From: Minisyncoccota bacterium
GTDB taxonomy: Bacteria > Patescibacteriota > Minisyncoccia > Phycocordibacterales > UBA9973
DNA: 20,074 nucleotides
Reading direction: 5' to 3'
Assembly (NCBI GenBank): GCA_017984185.1
Contig: JAGNZX010000003.1
Coordinates: forward strand, 1 to 20,074
Shown piece after piece: positions 1 through 7,144 of the stretch. The notes under the pieces are model-generated. The model had not been told where the DNA came from and made no database searches. It worked only from the letters and a program-made list of their open reading frames with translations. A program made the translations under genes and the position numbers. How positions within the stretch are numbered: position 1 is the stretch's first letter; each line of letters begins with the position of its first letter.

Positions 1-619
1 CAAATTCTAATTTCTTTACCAAATCCAGGAAATAGGGCACTTCTATAACGGCATAGCCTTTAGGCTTTAGTAGACATTTTATGCCCTTTATAAAACTGTT
101 AATATCTGGCACATGCGCCATAACATTGTTAGCATGTATAATGTCTGCCTTTTTACCTTCATTAGCCAATCGAGTTGCTAATTTTTCACTAAAAAAATCA
201 CAGAGTGTGGGGATACCCTTTTCGTTAGCTACTTTTGCTATATTTTTTGCAGGATCTATGCCAAGAACATTGAACCCATTTTTCACATAATTTTTAAGTA
301 AATAACCATCATTACTTGCAATTTCAACAATAAATGCGTTATCCGGCAAAGTGGGATAAATTTTATCCACTAGATCAGCCACTGATCTTAGCATGGTGTC
401 AGAGTTTGATGAAAAATATACATAGTCTGAAAATAAATCTTTGGGGTCAATTAAATCGCGTAATTGGGCAAGGCCACAATGATCGCAAAGCATCACTTCG
501 AGATTATAGTGCTGCTCTTTTATATTTTCTATGGATGACAATAAGGCATTAGCCAAAGGCAAAGAACCAAGTGGTATGATTGACTGGCAACTTGCGTTAC
601 AAGAACGGCAATTAAACAT
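1..619 (-). CDS. C-methyltransferase of the TylC3/TcaB9 type (C-terminal part off window)
   Basis: SAM-dependent methyltransferase expected to add a methyl to a ring carbon (usually C3) of a nucleotide-linked 4-keto-6-deoxy sugar in the cytoplasm. I translated the frame by hand: 206 codons from ATG at 619 stay open to the window edge. A zinc-binding N-terminus is visible (Cys4, Cys7, Cys45, Cys48, two CX2C pairs), followed by the family block YVYFSSNSD at 67-74, the SAM-binding motif VEIASNDGYL at 98-107, and HANNVMAHVPDINSF at 162-176. Family members are about 400 residues with a further C-terminal domain; the family's catalytic Glu-His region lies beyond the window. The start overlaps the rfbG stop by 8 bases (ATGTTTAA). 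Following rfbF and rfbG, its likely substrate is CDP-4-keto-6-deoxyglucose, giving a 3-C-methyl-6-deoxyhexose precursor. The family call is firm; position of methylation and substrate are inferred. Confidence 0.88.
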   Translation of the reverse strand, partial: MFNCRSCNASCQSIIPLGSLPLANALLSSIENIKEQHYNLEVMLCDHCGLAQLRDLIDPKDLFSDYVYFSSNSDTMLRSVADLVDKIYPTLPDNAFIVEIASNDGYLLKNYVKNGFNVLGIDPAKNIAKVANEKGIPTLCDFFSEKLATRLANEGKKADIIHANNVMAHVPDINSFIKGIKCLLKPKGYAVIEVPYFLDLVKKLEF

Positions 620-1595
620 TTTCTTCCTCAAAATATTTTTTATACCAATGCGTAGTTTTTCTTAACCCTTCTTCCAGTCCAAACTTCGGTGACCAACCTA
701 AGATATTTTTTGATTTTAAAGAATCTAAGTACTGCGCCTGAATCTCACCATGATTTTCACCAAGTATCATGGGCTCTAGATTAGAATCTAGCATTTTGAT
801 AATTTTTTTTGTTAATTCTAAGACTGTTCTTTGTGTTTCATTAGAAAAATTAAAAGCTTCACCTTTTAAATCCGGATTTAAACTTAAGGCTTCTGTTAAA
901 GCCATATAAGCACTCACCGCATCTTCTACATAGATATAATCTCGGATCAGTGTTCCATCAGAGCGGATTACGGGTGCTTGGTTTCGAATCACAGACCGGA
1001 TGGTACCAGGAATGATACGATTCCAATTTAAATCACCACCACCAAAAAAATTACCGCAGCGCGTAATGGCAATTGGCATATTAAAGGTCTTGGCATAACT
1101 AAGACTAATCATATCAGCACAAGCCTTGCTCACATCATAGGGATACACCGCACGTAATGGCATATCTTCCTTATAAGGTAATGTAGGGGCATCCCCATAA
1201 GCTTTATCAGATGAAGCAACTACAATCGATCGAATAGATTTTATAGACCGACAAGCTTCTAATAAATGCCATGTGCCTGCAATATTTGACTCGAAAGTTG
1301 ACAAGGGATTTTTATTTGCAATCGGAACAATGGTTTGTGCGGCCAAGTGAATGACCGATTGAATTTCATATTCGGCGAGCATCCGCTCAAGTATCCGTGA
1401 ATTGGAAAGATCACCTCTAACAATAGTGGTTTTTTCAAGCAGTTTAGCGGTAATCAGATCAGATCCAGGAACCCAATCCCGAAGCAAAATGACAACATCT
1501 GCACCTTTCTCGAGAAGCGCTTTCACAAGCCATCCGCCAACAAGACCGCTAGCGCCTGTTATAAATAACCGCCTATCTTGCCAGAAATTTTTCAT
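612..1595 (-). CDS. rfbG: CDP-glucose 4,6-dehydratase (RfbG-like SDR)
   Basis: NAD-dependent extended short-chain dehydrogenase, predicted to convert CDP-glucose to CDP-4-keto-6-deoxyglucose. The 327-residue protein shows the Rossmann motif GASGLVGG at 14-21, the active-site segment SSDKAYG at 128-134, the catalytic pair Tyr153/Lys157 in YPYDVSK, and RDYIYVEDAV at 218-227. NPLSTFESNIAGTWHLLEAC at 96-115 is typical of CDP-glucose rather than dTDP-glucose dehydratases. It is about 30 residues shorter than the classical Yersinia/Salmonella RfbG, matching the shorter subfamily found beside C-methyltransferases. The frame opens earlier at TTG 1601, but I chose ATG 1595: it forms an ATGA overlap with the rfbF stop and has GGAAGG seven bases upstream, while the TTG has no usable spacing to that site. 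Confidence 0.92.
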   Translation of the reverse strand: MKNFWQDRRLFITGASGLVGGWLVKALLEKGADVVILLRDWVPGSDLITAKLLEKTTIVRGDLSNSRILERMLAEYEIQSVIHLAAQTIVPIANKNPLSTFESNIAGTWHLLEACRSIKSIRSIVVASSDKAYGDAPTLPYKEDMPLRAVYPYDVSKACADMISLSYAKTFNMPIAITRCGNFFGGGDLNWNRIIPGTIRSVIRNQAPVIRSDGTLIRDYIYVEDAVSAYMALTEALSLNPDLKGEAFNFSNETQRTVLELTKKIIKMLDSNLEPMILGENHGEIQAQYLDSLKSKNILGWSPKFGLEEGLRKTTHWYKKYFEEENV

Positions 1596-2362
1596 TTCCA
1601 AACCTTCCAGGGTGCATTACCTGAACTCCATAAACCCTCTAGATACTTTAAGTCTCTTAGCGTATCCATACATTGCCAAAAGCCATCATGGCTATAAGCG
1701 GCTAATTGTCCCATGGCAGAGAGCTCTTCTAATAATTCTGATTCTAAAGAACTTTTTGGCCCTTTAATCATCTCTAGAACTTGCGGTTCAAATACGATAA
1801 ACCCACCATTAATCCAGCCTTCGCCTGTTTGTGGTTTTTCAGTAAATTTTTTCACCATGCCATTTTCCATAAATAATCCACCGTAGCGAGCTGGTGGACG
1901 CACGGCCGTAATGGTTGCAAGTTTACCCATTTTCGTGTGGAATTTTATCAGATCTTTTACATTGATATCTGAAACACCATCGCCATAGGTAACCATAAAT
2001 GGTTCGTCTTTAACCCAATGAGACAGGCTTTTAATACGTCCACCTGTCATGGTATCCAGACCCGTTTCTTCTAAATGTATGGTCCATTCATCCTGTTCTC
2101 TTTGAGTTATTTGACTATCTCCATTTTTAATACTAACCGTTATATTGCCAGAATAACGCACATAGTCTAAAAAATATTTTTTGATGTAATCAGCTTTGTA
2201 TCCTAAAGCTAATACAAAATCATCAAAACCGTAATGACCATATGTTTTCATAATATGCCACAGTATTGGCCGACCACCAATTTCCACCATCGGTTTAGGG
2301 CGCGTTTCAGTTTCTTCACTAAGACGCGTCCCAAGCCCACCTGCAAGAATAATTGTTTTCAT
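1592..2362 (-). CDS. rfbF: Glucose-1-phosphate cytidylyltransferase
   Basis: Makes CDP-glucose from CTP and glucose-1-phosphate, the first committed step towards CDP-linked deoxy sugars. The 256-residue protein is close to the family's usual length. It has the nucleotidyltransferase signature AGGLGTRLSEET at 7-18, RPKPM at 21-25 with the catalytic lysine, YGDGVSDI at 126-133 with the metal-binding aspartate, RPPARYGGL at 155-163, and EKPQTGEGWINGGFIVF at 175-191, all characteristic of RfbF rather than of dTDP-glucose synthases. The open frame extends to TTG 2371, but family members begin directly at the equivalent of MKTIILAGG, so ATG 2362 is preferred, with a modest AGG nine bases upstream. 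The 45 bases before it are the largest intergenic gap in the window; I see no convincing promoter there. Its stop overlaps the rfbG start (ATGA). Confidence 0.96.
   Translation of the reverse strand: MKTIILAGGLGTRLSEETETRPKPMVEIGGRPILWHIMKTYGHYGFDDFVLALGYKADYIKKYFLDYVRYSGNITVSIKNGDSQITQREQDEWTIHLEETGLDTMTGGRIKSLSHWVKDEPFMVTYGDGVSDINVKDLIKFHTKMGKLATITAVRPPARYGGLFMENGMVKKFTEKPQTGEGWINGGFIVFEPQVLEMIKGPKSSLESELLEELSAMGQLAAYSHDGFWQCMDTLRDLKYLEGLWSSGNAPWKVWK
1603..1608 (-). promoter_or_regulatory. Ribosome binding site deciding the rfbG start
   Basis: GGAAGG lies inside the last codons of rfbF, seven bases before ATG 1595. It supports ATG 1595 over the in-frame TTG at 1601, which would sit only one base from the site. 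The arrangement suggests translational coupling of rfbF and rfbG. Confidence 0.6.
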
Positions 2363-2407
2363 ATTAATCAACCTATGGTGTTAAAGTTTTTGACCATACA
2401 TAATGTG

Positions 2408-3244
2408 TTATTGAGATCTTCTAGCGATAAGCCCATACAATTCTTTGAAGAAAATAATCGGACTATAGAAAAATACCACCAACAAATATAACTGTCTAAA
2501 AGGATTGTATATATCTCTCGCACGCAAACACGAATAAAATAATGCCGCTTGCTTTCTTGTTTTAATAAAAAATGGATAGTAACGTTTCTGAACACTGATT
2601 CCCTTTGCAATAATTTCTTTTTTATTATTATGCGAAAGACTATCCATGTGTATTCTGTATTGATACAGACATGAATGAACTGGCTTTATTTTTGACAAAC
2701 GAGCGATTCTTAACCAGTATTCATAATCCTCACATAAAAATAAATTTTTATCGTAAAGACCTGTTTTGTCTGCTATCGATTTCCTATATAAAAAACAAGC
2801 GCCCACTACATTTCTAAAAATAATATCTTCTGCGGGGCCTGGCTCTATAAGACCCGTAATCTCATTGCTTTCGTTTATAACACGCATAGAGGCATAGACA
2901 AGACCAACTGTTTGATCACTTTCCATTTCTTTTAATAATTCTTCAAATGCATCTGGCATGTATAAATTGTCACAAGATGTCCATGTCCAATAGTCACCTG
3001 TCGCATGTGAAAAACCTTTATTCAAAGATTCTGGCAATTTTAAATTTACTTTATTCTGAATAAGAATAATTCTCGAATCACAATCTACATATCTCTTTAC
3101 AATTTCGGTAGTTCTATCTGTCGAGCAATCATCAACAATAATCAGCTCAAAATCTTGAAATGTCTGATTCAAGATAGATTTAATAGCGTCCTTTAAATAG
3201 GCTTCACCATTATAAACCGGAAGAACAACACTAATTTTAGGCAT
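2408..3244 (-). CDS. Family 2 glycosyltransferase (GT-A fold)
   Basis: Predicted to transfer an activated sugar to the growing lipid-linked glycan at the inner membrane. The 278-residue protein opens with ISVVLPVYNGEAYLKDAIKS, followed by ELIIVDDCSTDRT at 33-45, which binds the nucleotide. CEDYEYWLR at 171-179 carries the acidic pair typical of the acceptor/catalytic region. The usual DXD-type metal site is reduced to S90-C91-D92-N93 in WTWTSCDN. A hydrophobic stretch at about 251-268 may anchor the protein to the membrane. The frame opens as far up as 3298, but GT2 proteins start at MPKISVV, so ATG 3244 is chosen; this gives an 8-base overlap (ATGCCTAA) with the stop of the preceding gene, matching other junctions here. 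Donor and acceptor cannot be read from the sequence. Confidence 0.93.
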   Translation of the reverse strand: MPKISVVLPVYNGEAYLKDAIKSILNQTFQDFELIIVDDCSTDRTTEIVKRYVDCDSRIILIQNKVNLKLPESLNKGFSHATGDYWTWTSCDNLYMPDAFEELLKEMESDQTVGLVYASMRVINESNEITGLIEPGPAEDIIFRNVVGACFLYRKSIADKTGLYDKNLFLCEDYEYWLRIARLSKIKPVHSCLYQYRIHMDSLSHNNKKEIIAKGISVQKRYYPFFIKTRKQAALFYSCLRARDIYNPFRQLYLLVVFFYSPIIFFKELYGLIARRSQ

Positions 3245-4721
3245 TGATAATTTTTTCACCAGTCCAAGAAAATATCGGAGGTCCATCTGTTGTTGCAAGC
3301 TCTTTCATTGAAACATTTAACTTATTTTGCTCCATTATTTGATACAAAGCATCTTTATCAAACCATTGCTCCCAGTCTTCTAATCGAATCTTTTTTCGAC
3401 TTAGCTCTTTATCTAGAATGATTACAAAACCACCCGGCTTACAGACGCGAACCAACTCTTTTATAGCCGCCTCGATATTAATGGCATGTTCGAGTGTTTC
3501 GCAAACAAAAACAACATCAAAAAAATCGTTTTCTTTAGGAATATTTAAAATATTACCAACAATTTTATGGCATTTTTCAGGTAAATATTTAAATAAGACA
3601 TCTGATATATCCATTGCTGTCACATCAACTGGTATGTTGTCGCTCATCAGAGCATGGATAAAACGCCCTTTAGCACAACCAACATCTAACAAATTCACAG
3701 GAAAAGGCGAACTGTTTTTCAAACATAAATTTTTTAAAACAGTATATCTTTCATCTCTCTTATCGATGGATTTTAAAAAGCATTCCGCCCTCTCTTTTTT
3801 GGAAAATTCTAACTTTAATTTTAAATCTAGCGCATCTAAAAAATATTTTACAGGCCAACTAATTTCTATGTTTTTAAAATAATTTACAAACCAACCATAA
3901 CCACCATAAAAGCCTCCGGACGGATTTTGTTTAGAAACACCATAATTAAAAAGCTTATTACCTTCCACTAACATGTCCAGTTTATAATAACATACAGCGT
4001 ATTGAAAAATAGCGGTGAGGCATACCCATCTTACATTCGAAAATGCGGGTATCGAACCATTAGAGCGCTGATATTTTTGTATACTATTCAAACCTTGGAT
4101 TGCCCGTTCTTTATAGCCCAAGTCAATTAACGCTTCAATAATATAAGCATGAAAATGGCTTAACCCAGTGAAATCTGTCAAATCTTTTTTGTTCAAATAA
4201 TAATTTAAGGCTTTATTAACACCCTCTAAATAATCGGAACGTCCATATTTTTCGGCTGCTAATTTCAAAGGCTCCAGGGCATACAAATGAATATATTCAT
4301 TTCCAATACTCGAAAAAAGAGAGGTTGTCGGCGTATGTATATACCCACCTTCATCAATTTGAGACAATAAAAAATCACAACCCTTGAAAAAAGCTTTCTC
4401 GTATTTTTCTCCAAAAGGGATCAATTCATAAAGACCTTTTAAGATCTGTCCCGTATCGAAAGTGTAAATTGTTTTTAAATTGACTTCTTGCCAAGCCCCT
4501 TCGGGCGTTTGAATCGATAATAACCAATCGCCATAATGACATGCCAGCTCTTTCTCTCCCCATTTTAGCAAAGAAGGAATATAATAGCCGGTCACTTCAG
4601 GGTAGGGTTTAGGCAACGCAGAGCTATGTATAATACCACCATCAATGGTGTTGTTCTTAATCCATGCTTTCGATCTATCAAACGCATTTAATAAGTATGA
4701 ATTTGTTTTTTGAAGAAACAT
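3237..4721 (-). CDS. Alpha/alpha-toroid-like domain fused to a SAM methyltransferase
   Basis: A 494-residue two-domain protein. The N-terminal part, about 1-300, is rich in aromatic and helical segments with repeated elements such as YYIPSLLKWGEKELACHYG at 46-64, IQTPEGAWQ at 70-78, FDTGQILKGLYE at 88-99, and GLSHFHAYIIEALIDLG at 186-202. These resemble the helical-hairpin barrels of terpene cyclase/prenyltransferase-like and six-hairpin glycosidase-like proteins; I cannot name the exact family or a catalytic residue. The C-terminal part is a class I methyltransferase: motif I NLLDVGCAKGRF at 343-354, acidic Asp371, FDVVFVCETLEHA at 401-413, and VCKPGGFV at 426-433. AGGA six bases before ATG 4721 supports the start. 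Methylation of a sugar in the glycan is likely; the toroid may bind or process the glycan, but that is inference. Confidence 0.85.
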   Translation of the reverse strand: MFLQKTNSYLLNAFDRSKAWIKNNTIDGGIIHSSALPKPYPEVTGYYIPSLLKWGEKELACHYGDWLLSIQTPEGAWQEVNLKTIYTFDTGQILKGLYELIPFGEKYEKAFFKGCDFLLSQIDEGGYIHTPTTSLFSSIGNEYIHLYALEPLKLAAEKYGRSDYLEGVNKALNYYLNKKDLTDFTGLSHFHAYIIEALIDLGYKERAIQGLNSIQKYQRSNGSIPAFSNVRWVCLTAIFQYAVCYYKLDMLVEGNKLFNYGVSKQNPSGGFYGGYGWFVNYFKNIEISWPVKYFLDALDLKLKLEFSKKERAECFLKSIDKRDERYTVLKNLCLKNSSPFPVNLLDVGCAKGRFIHALMSDNIPVDVTAMDISDVLFKYLPEKCHKIVGNILNIPKENDFFDVVFVCETLEHAINIEAAIKELVRVCKPGGFVIILDKELSRKKIRLEDWEQWFDKDALYQIMEQNKLNVSMKELATTDGPPIFSWTGEKIINA

Positions 4722-4727
4722 CGAATG

Positions 4728-4731
4728 TCCT
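4728..4731 (-). promoter_or_regulatory. Ribosome binding site of the toroid-methyltransferase gene
   Basis: AGGA sits six bases before ATG 4721 and shares bases with the TAG stop of the pyruvyl transferase gene (4730-4732). The arrangement suggests reinitiation by ribosomes finishing the upstream gene. Confidence 0.55.
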
Positions 4732-5776
4732 ATTTTATGTGATTAAGTATTTCTATAAAATCTTTCTTTATTTTTTTAGAAGCTTCTTCTTTAAAAGATT
4801 CCATTTTTTCACGCACTAATTTTTGATTGTTTATGCTATCTTCAACCACATACAAGACCTCTTGTGGATTGATTGAATCAACAACAAAATCGCCTAAACC
4901 TACTGCAGTCATAAAACTTCTATTTTTGGGAAGATACGGGAAAGAGACAACTGGAACACCTTTTTGCACCGCAAAAATTGAACCATGCAGTCTCATACTC
5001 AAAAATGCCGAACATTTATCTATCAAGGAGTCCGAAAACGAAGATGGGACGTCTTGATAGTACAATTTTAAAAATTCGACATCGTTCTTTTGGTACACAG
5101 GCAAGTTATTTTGCTGTTTGGCACAATAAAGGGGAATAGGTAAAAGATGGAATTTATTTTTTAACTCGTTTATTATCGTTTCAAAATTAACCGTCCTTAA
5201 TATATTTTTCATTCCAAATCGTGAGCATTGTTCAAGAATAAAAGACATCCATGGAGCAACAAGTGTTGAATATTTAAAATCTCTGGGCTTCGGCAGAAAA
5301 TTGATGCCCAAAAAATTGTCGTTTTTAAGCTCAACTGTTGGATAGGACTCTAGAAAAGTTAAGTCGCTACTAACTTTAACTTTATTCTTACAATCAAGTA
5401 GTGAAAGCTTTTGAGCACTATCGCTATCCCTGACCAAAACAACCAAGCTTTTCTCAAGTAGCGATACCGCAAATTTCTTCGGATTTCCTTTTAATGCCGT
5501 CTCAACACTAATTCCTGCGGTAACAATTTTTGTATCTATTCCATAGATAAAATCATGGTAGTTACTTTGAGAAAAAATCAATCCACCGCCACCAATAATA
5601 ACAAGATCATAGTGATCAAATTGATTCGTTTTTCCCTTTATAGCATTCTCATGCAAATCAAAAAAGTCTACCCTATCAATGCCACCTAACACCGTTAAAA
5701 AATGATTGATGCAGAACTTAATACGTTCATCCCCAGCATTTTCATGCCCATACCAACCAAAAACAGCTATTTTCAT
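4730..5776 (-). CDS. Polysaccharide pyruvyl transferase family protein
   Basis: Member of the PS_pyruv_trans family (CsaB/WcaK/GumL-like), whose known enzymes transfer pyruvate from phosphoenolpyruvate to a sugar as a ketal. The 348-residue protein has family landmarks in order: NAGDE at 13-17, the glycine-rich IGGGGLI at 61-67, VRDSDS at 115-120, SDLTF at 137-141, and MRLHGSIFAVQKGVPVV at 261-277. The RLH triplet and the following Gly-x-Pro are the strongest signature. It is of usual length with no sign of truncation. Its start overlaps the stop of the preceding gene (ATGA). Expected role: adding an acidic pyruvate ketal to a residue of the surface glycan. Some relatives act on other acceptors, so the precise target is open. 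Confidence 0.9.
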   Translation of the reverse strand: MKIAVFGWYGHENAGDERIKFCINHFLTVLGGIDRVDFFDLHENAIKGKTNQFDHYDLVIIGGGGLIFSQSNYHDFIYGIDTKIVTAGISVETALKGNPKKFAVSLLEKSLVVLVRDSDSAQKLSLLDCKNKVKVSSDLTFLESYPTVELKNDNFLGINFLPKPRDFKYSTLVAPWMSFILEQCSRFGMKNILRTVNFETIINELKNKFHLLPIPLYCAKQQNNLPVYQKNDVEFLKLYYQDVPSSFSDSLIDKCSAFLSMRLHGSIFAVQKGVPVVSFPYLPKNRSFMTAVGLGDFVVDSINPQEVLYVVEDSINNQKLVREKMESFKEEASKKIKKDFIEILNHIK

Positions 5777-7113
5777 TTGATTGAGATCTCAAACGTATTT
5801 GGGAAAATCTTTTTAACATGATAGGACAACCCAAGGGGATCTATAGATTCCAATAAATCAAGCCGCCTAACAATATCTTTTTTTGTAAATTCAACAAGTG
5901 TTTCTCGGGCTGCTTTTGCTACTTTATAATGCAATGGCATTTTTTTTCTAATGAACAGCTTTAATTTTTGAATTTTTGTTCGAGTGTCTATCAGTTTGCA
6001 TAGCGATTTATTCTTGATTAAATCTTCCGCATCTTTAACAATAATATCTACAAGGGCATTACTACTACCGCCCAAATTATAAAAATATTTATCTAAACAG
6101 TTTTTCGCTTGCTTATCTATCTCTGATTGCAAATGATGGTCAAATTTTTCTGTTTTTAAAACACACTCGATCATTTCTTTAGCTGCATCTAAATTTTTGG
6201 GTCGTGCACTAAAGTTAAGTGGCCACTGTACATATTCTTTATATAAAGAATCACCACCTAATGAAATTGAAGGAATACCCATTAAATAACTTTGCAGAGC
6301 TGTTGAACAATCCTTATGCAAAACTAATTTCGCTGAAGCGGTAACATAATTTACATTACCTTCCTTAGAAACCATAACATTTTTATATTTTTCAAATAGT
6401 TTCTTATAATTTTCTGATATTTCAGATGGATGTGGTCTTACAAGAAAATTTTCATTTGGAAAGGCTTGAATAATATTCTCCAGCCATACTTCAAATACTT
6501 TGAACTGTTCTTCCTCTTTTAAATAACTATCACGCATCATTTGTATTGATATGGGGCTTATCAGAGTGCATGCTTCTAAATGTTCTTCCATGGAAAAAGA
6601 TTGAAAACAGCCAAAATTTGTATTGATTAATATATAAGATGTTGGAAGATTTGTCGATTTTAACGCTCTGTTAAAATTTTTATACTTTAAAGAACATAAA
6701 TCAAAGCCTGGGTTACCTATGACTTCGTATTTTTCGCATAATTTTTTTTCGGAATTTCTTCTCATTAAATCTTGCCTTTGTTCTGCTCCCCATAAAAATA
6801 CCTTTCTCATTACCTTTAGTGCATTAATAGTAGGCTCATAATTAATAGCATAAACAGGCTCAGAAGTACCCTCATCTGCAAGATCATAAAGATATATGCT
6901 CTTATCAGAAAGGGCTTTATAATAATCGGGATTAGGGTTTAGACCCTTTTCTAAAAAAATAGCTCGATAATTTTTATATTTTAGTTCATCACGAATAAAT
7001 GGAGGATTGCCTATGATGACACGGAGTCCCTTCGCACAAAAAAGACGTGCGAGATTTATCTTGTAATCAAGCTCTCTTAATGTTGATTCAACTGGAAGAA
7101 AACAAATGCTCAT
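5773..7113 (-). CDS. Surface carbohydrate biosynthesis protein, GT-B-like
   Basis: A 446-residue protein resembling the poorly characterised 'surface carbohydrate biosynthesis' proteins and the C-terminal halves of capsule-type glycosyltransferases. Visible landmarks are NFLVRPHPSE at 222-231, a His-Pro loop shared with CDP-glycerol and capsule transferases, and HKDCSTALQSYLMGIPSIS at 266-284, resembling the donor-binding segment with Ser-Thr and a Gly-Ile-Pro turn. The N-terminus (FLPVESTLRELDYKINLARL, 5-24) resembles the acceptor domain of such proteins. The basic, lysine-rich C-terminus at about 365-420 could contact the membrane. AAGGA six bases before ATG 7113 supports the start; the gap to the preceding gene is 31 bases. 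With no other obvious nonulosonate transferase nearby, it is a candidate for placing legionaminic acid, but no donor can be read from the sequence. Confidence 0.78.
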   Translation of the reverse strand: MSICFLPVESTLRELDYKINLARLFCAKGLRVIIGNPPFIRDELKYKNYRAIFLEKGLNPNPDYYKALSDKSIYLYDLADEGTSEPVYAINYEPTINALKVMRKVFLWGAEQRQDLMRRNSEKKLCEKYEVIGNPGFDLCSLKYKNFNRALKSTNLPTSYILINTNFGCFQSFSMEEHLEACTLISPISIQMMRDSYLKEEEQFKVFEVWLENIIQAFPNENFLVRPHPSEISENYKKLFEKYKNVMVSKEGNVNYVTASAKLVLHKDCSTALQSYLMGIPSISLGGDSLYKEYVQWPLNFSARPKNLDAAKEMIECVLKTEKFDHHLQSEIDKQAKNCLDKYFYNLGGSSNALVDIIVKDAEDLIKNKSLCKLIDTRTKIQKLKLFIRKKMPLHYKVAKAARETLVEFTKKDIVRRLDLLESIDPLGLSYHVKKIFPNTFEISIK

Positions 7114-7119
7114 TAGAGT

Positions 7120-7124
7120 TCCTT
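7120..7124 (-). promoter_or_regulatory. Ribosome binding site of the surface carbohydrate gene
   Basis: AAGGA lies six bases before ATG 7113, in the 31-base gap after the methyltransferase gene. It is one of the clearest ribosome binding sites in the window and confirms the start. Confidence 0.6.
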
Positions 7125-7144
7125 GAAGATCCCATGGCTATGGA

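Noticed and set aside
81..552. Two plus-strand frames (81-290 and 334-552)
   Set aside because: Hand translation of the minus strand shows an uninterrupted C-methyltransferase here; these are its shadows.
1402..1767. Plus-strand open frame of 121 codons across the rfbF/rfbG junction
   Set aside because: It is antisense to two well-conserved genes and has no domain or convincing ribosome binding site.
2363..2407. Possible promoter in the 45-base gap before rfbF
   Set aside because: I could not find a well-spaced pair of -35 and -10 elements; the A/T-rich words there are expected from base composition.
2368..2610. Minus-strand open frame of 80 codons overlapping the GT2 3' end
   Set aside because: It is in another frame of the GT2 gene, whose own frame is continuous to 2408; no sign of a frameshifted remnant.
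3418..3882. Plus-strand open frame of 154 codons
   Set aside because: It is antisense to the methyltransferase domain of the toroid-fusion gene, whose motifs are clear; the product resembles no family.
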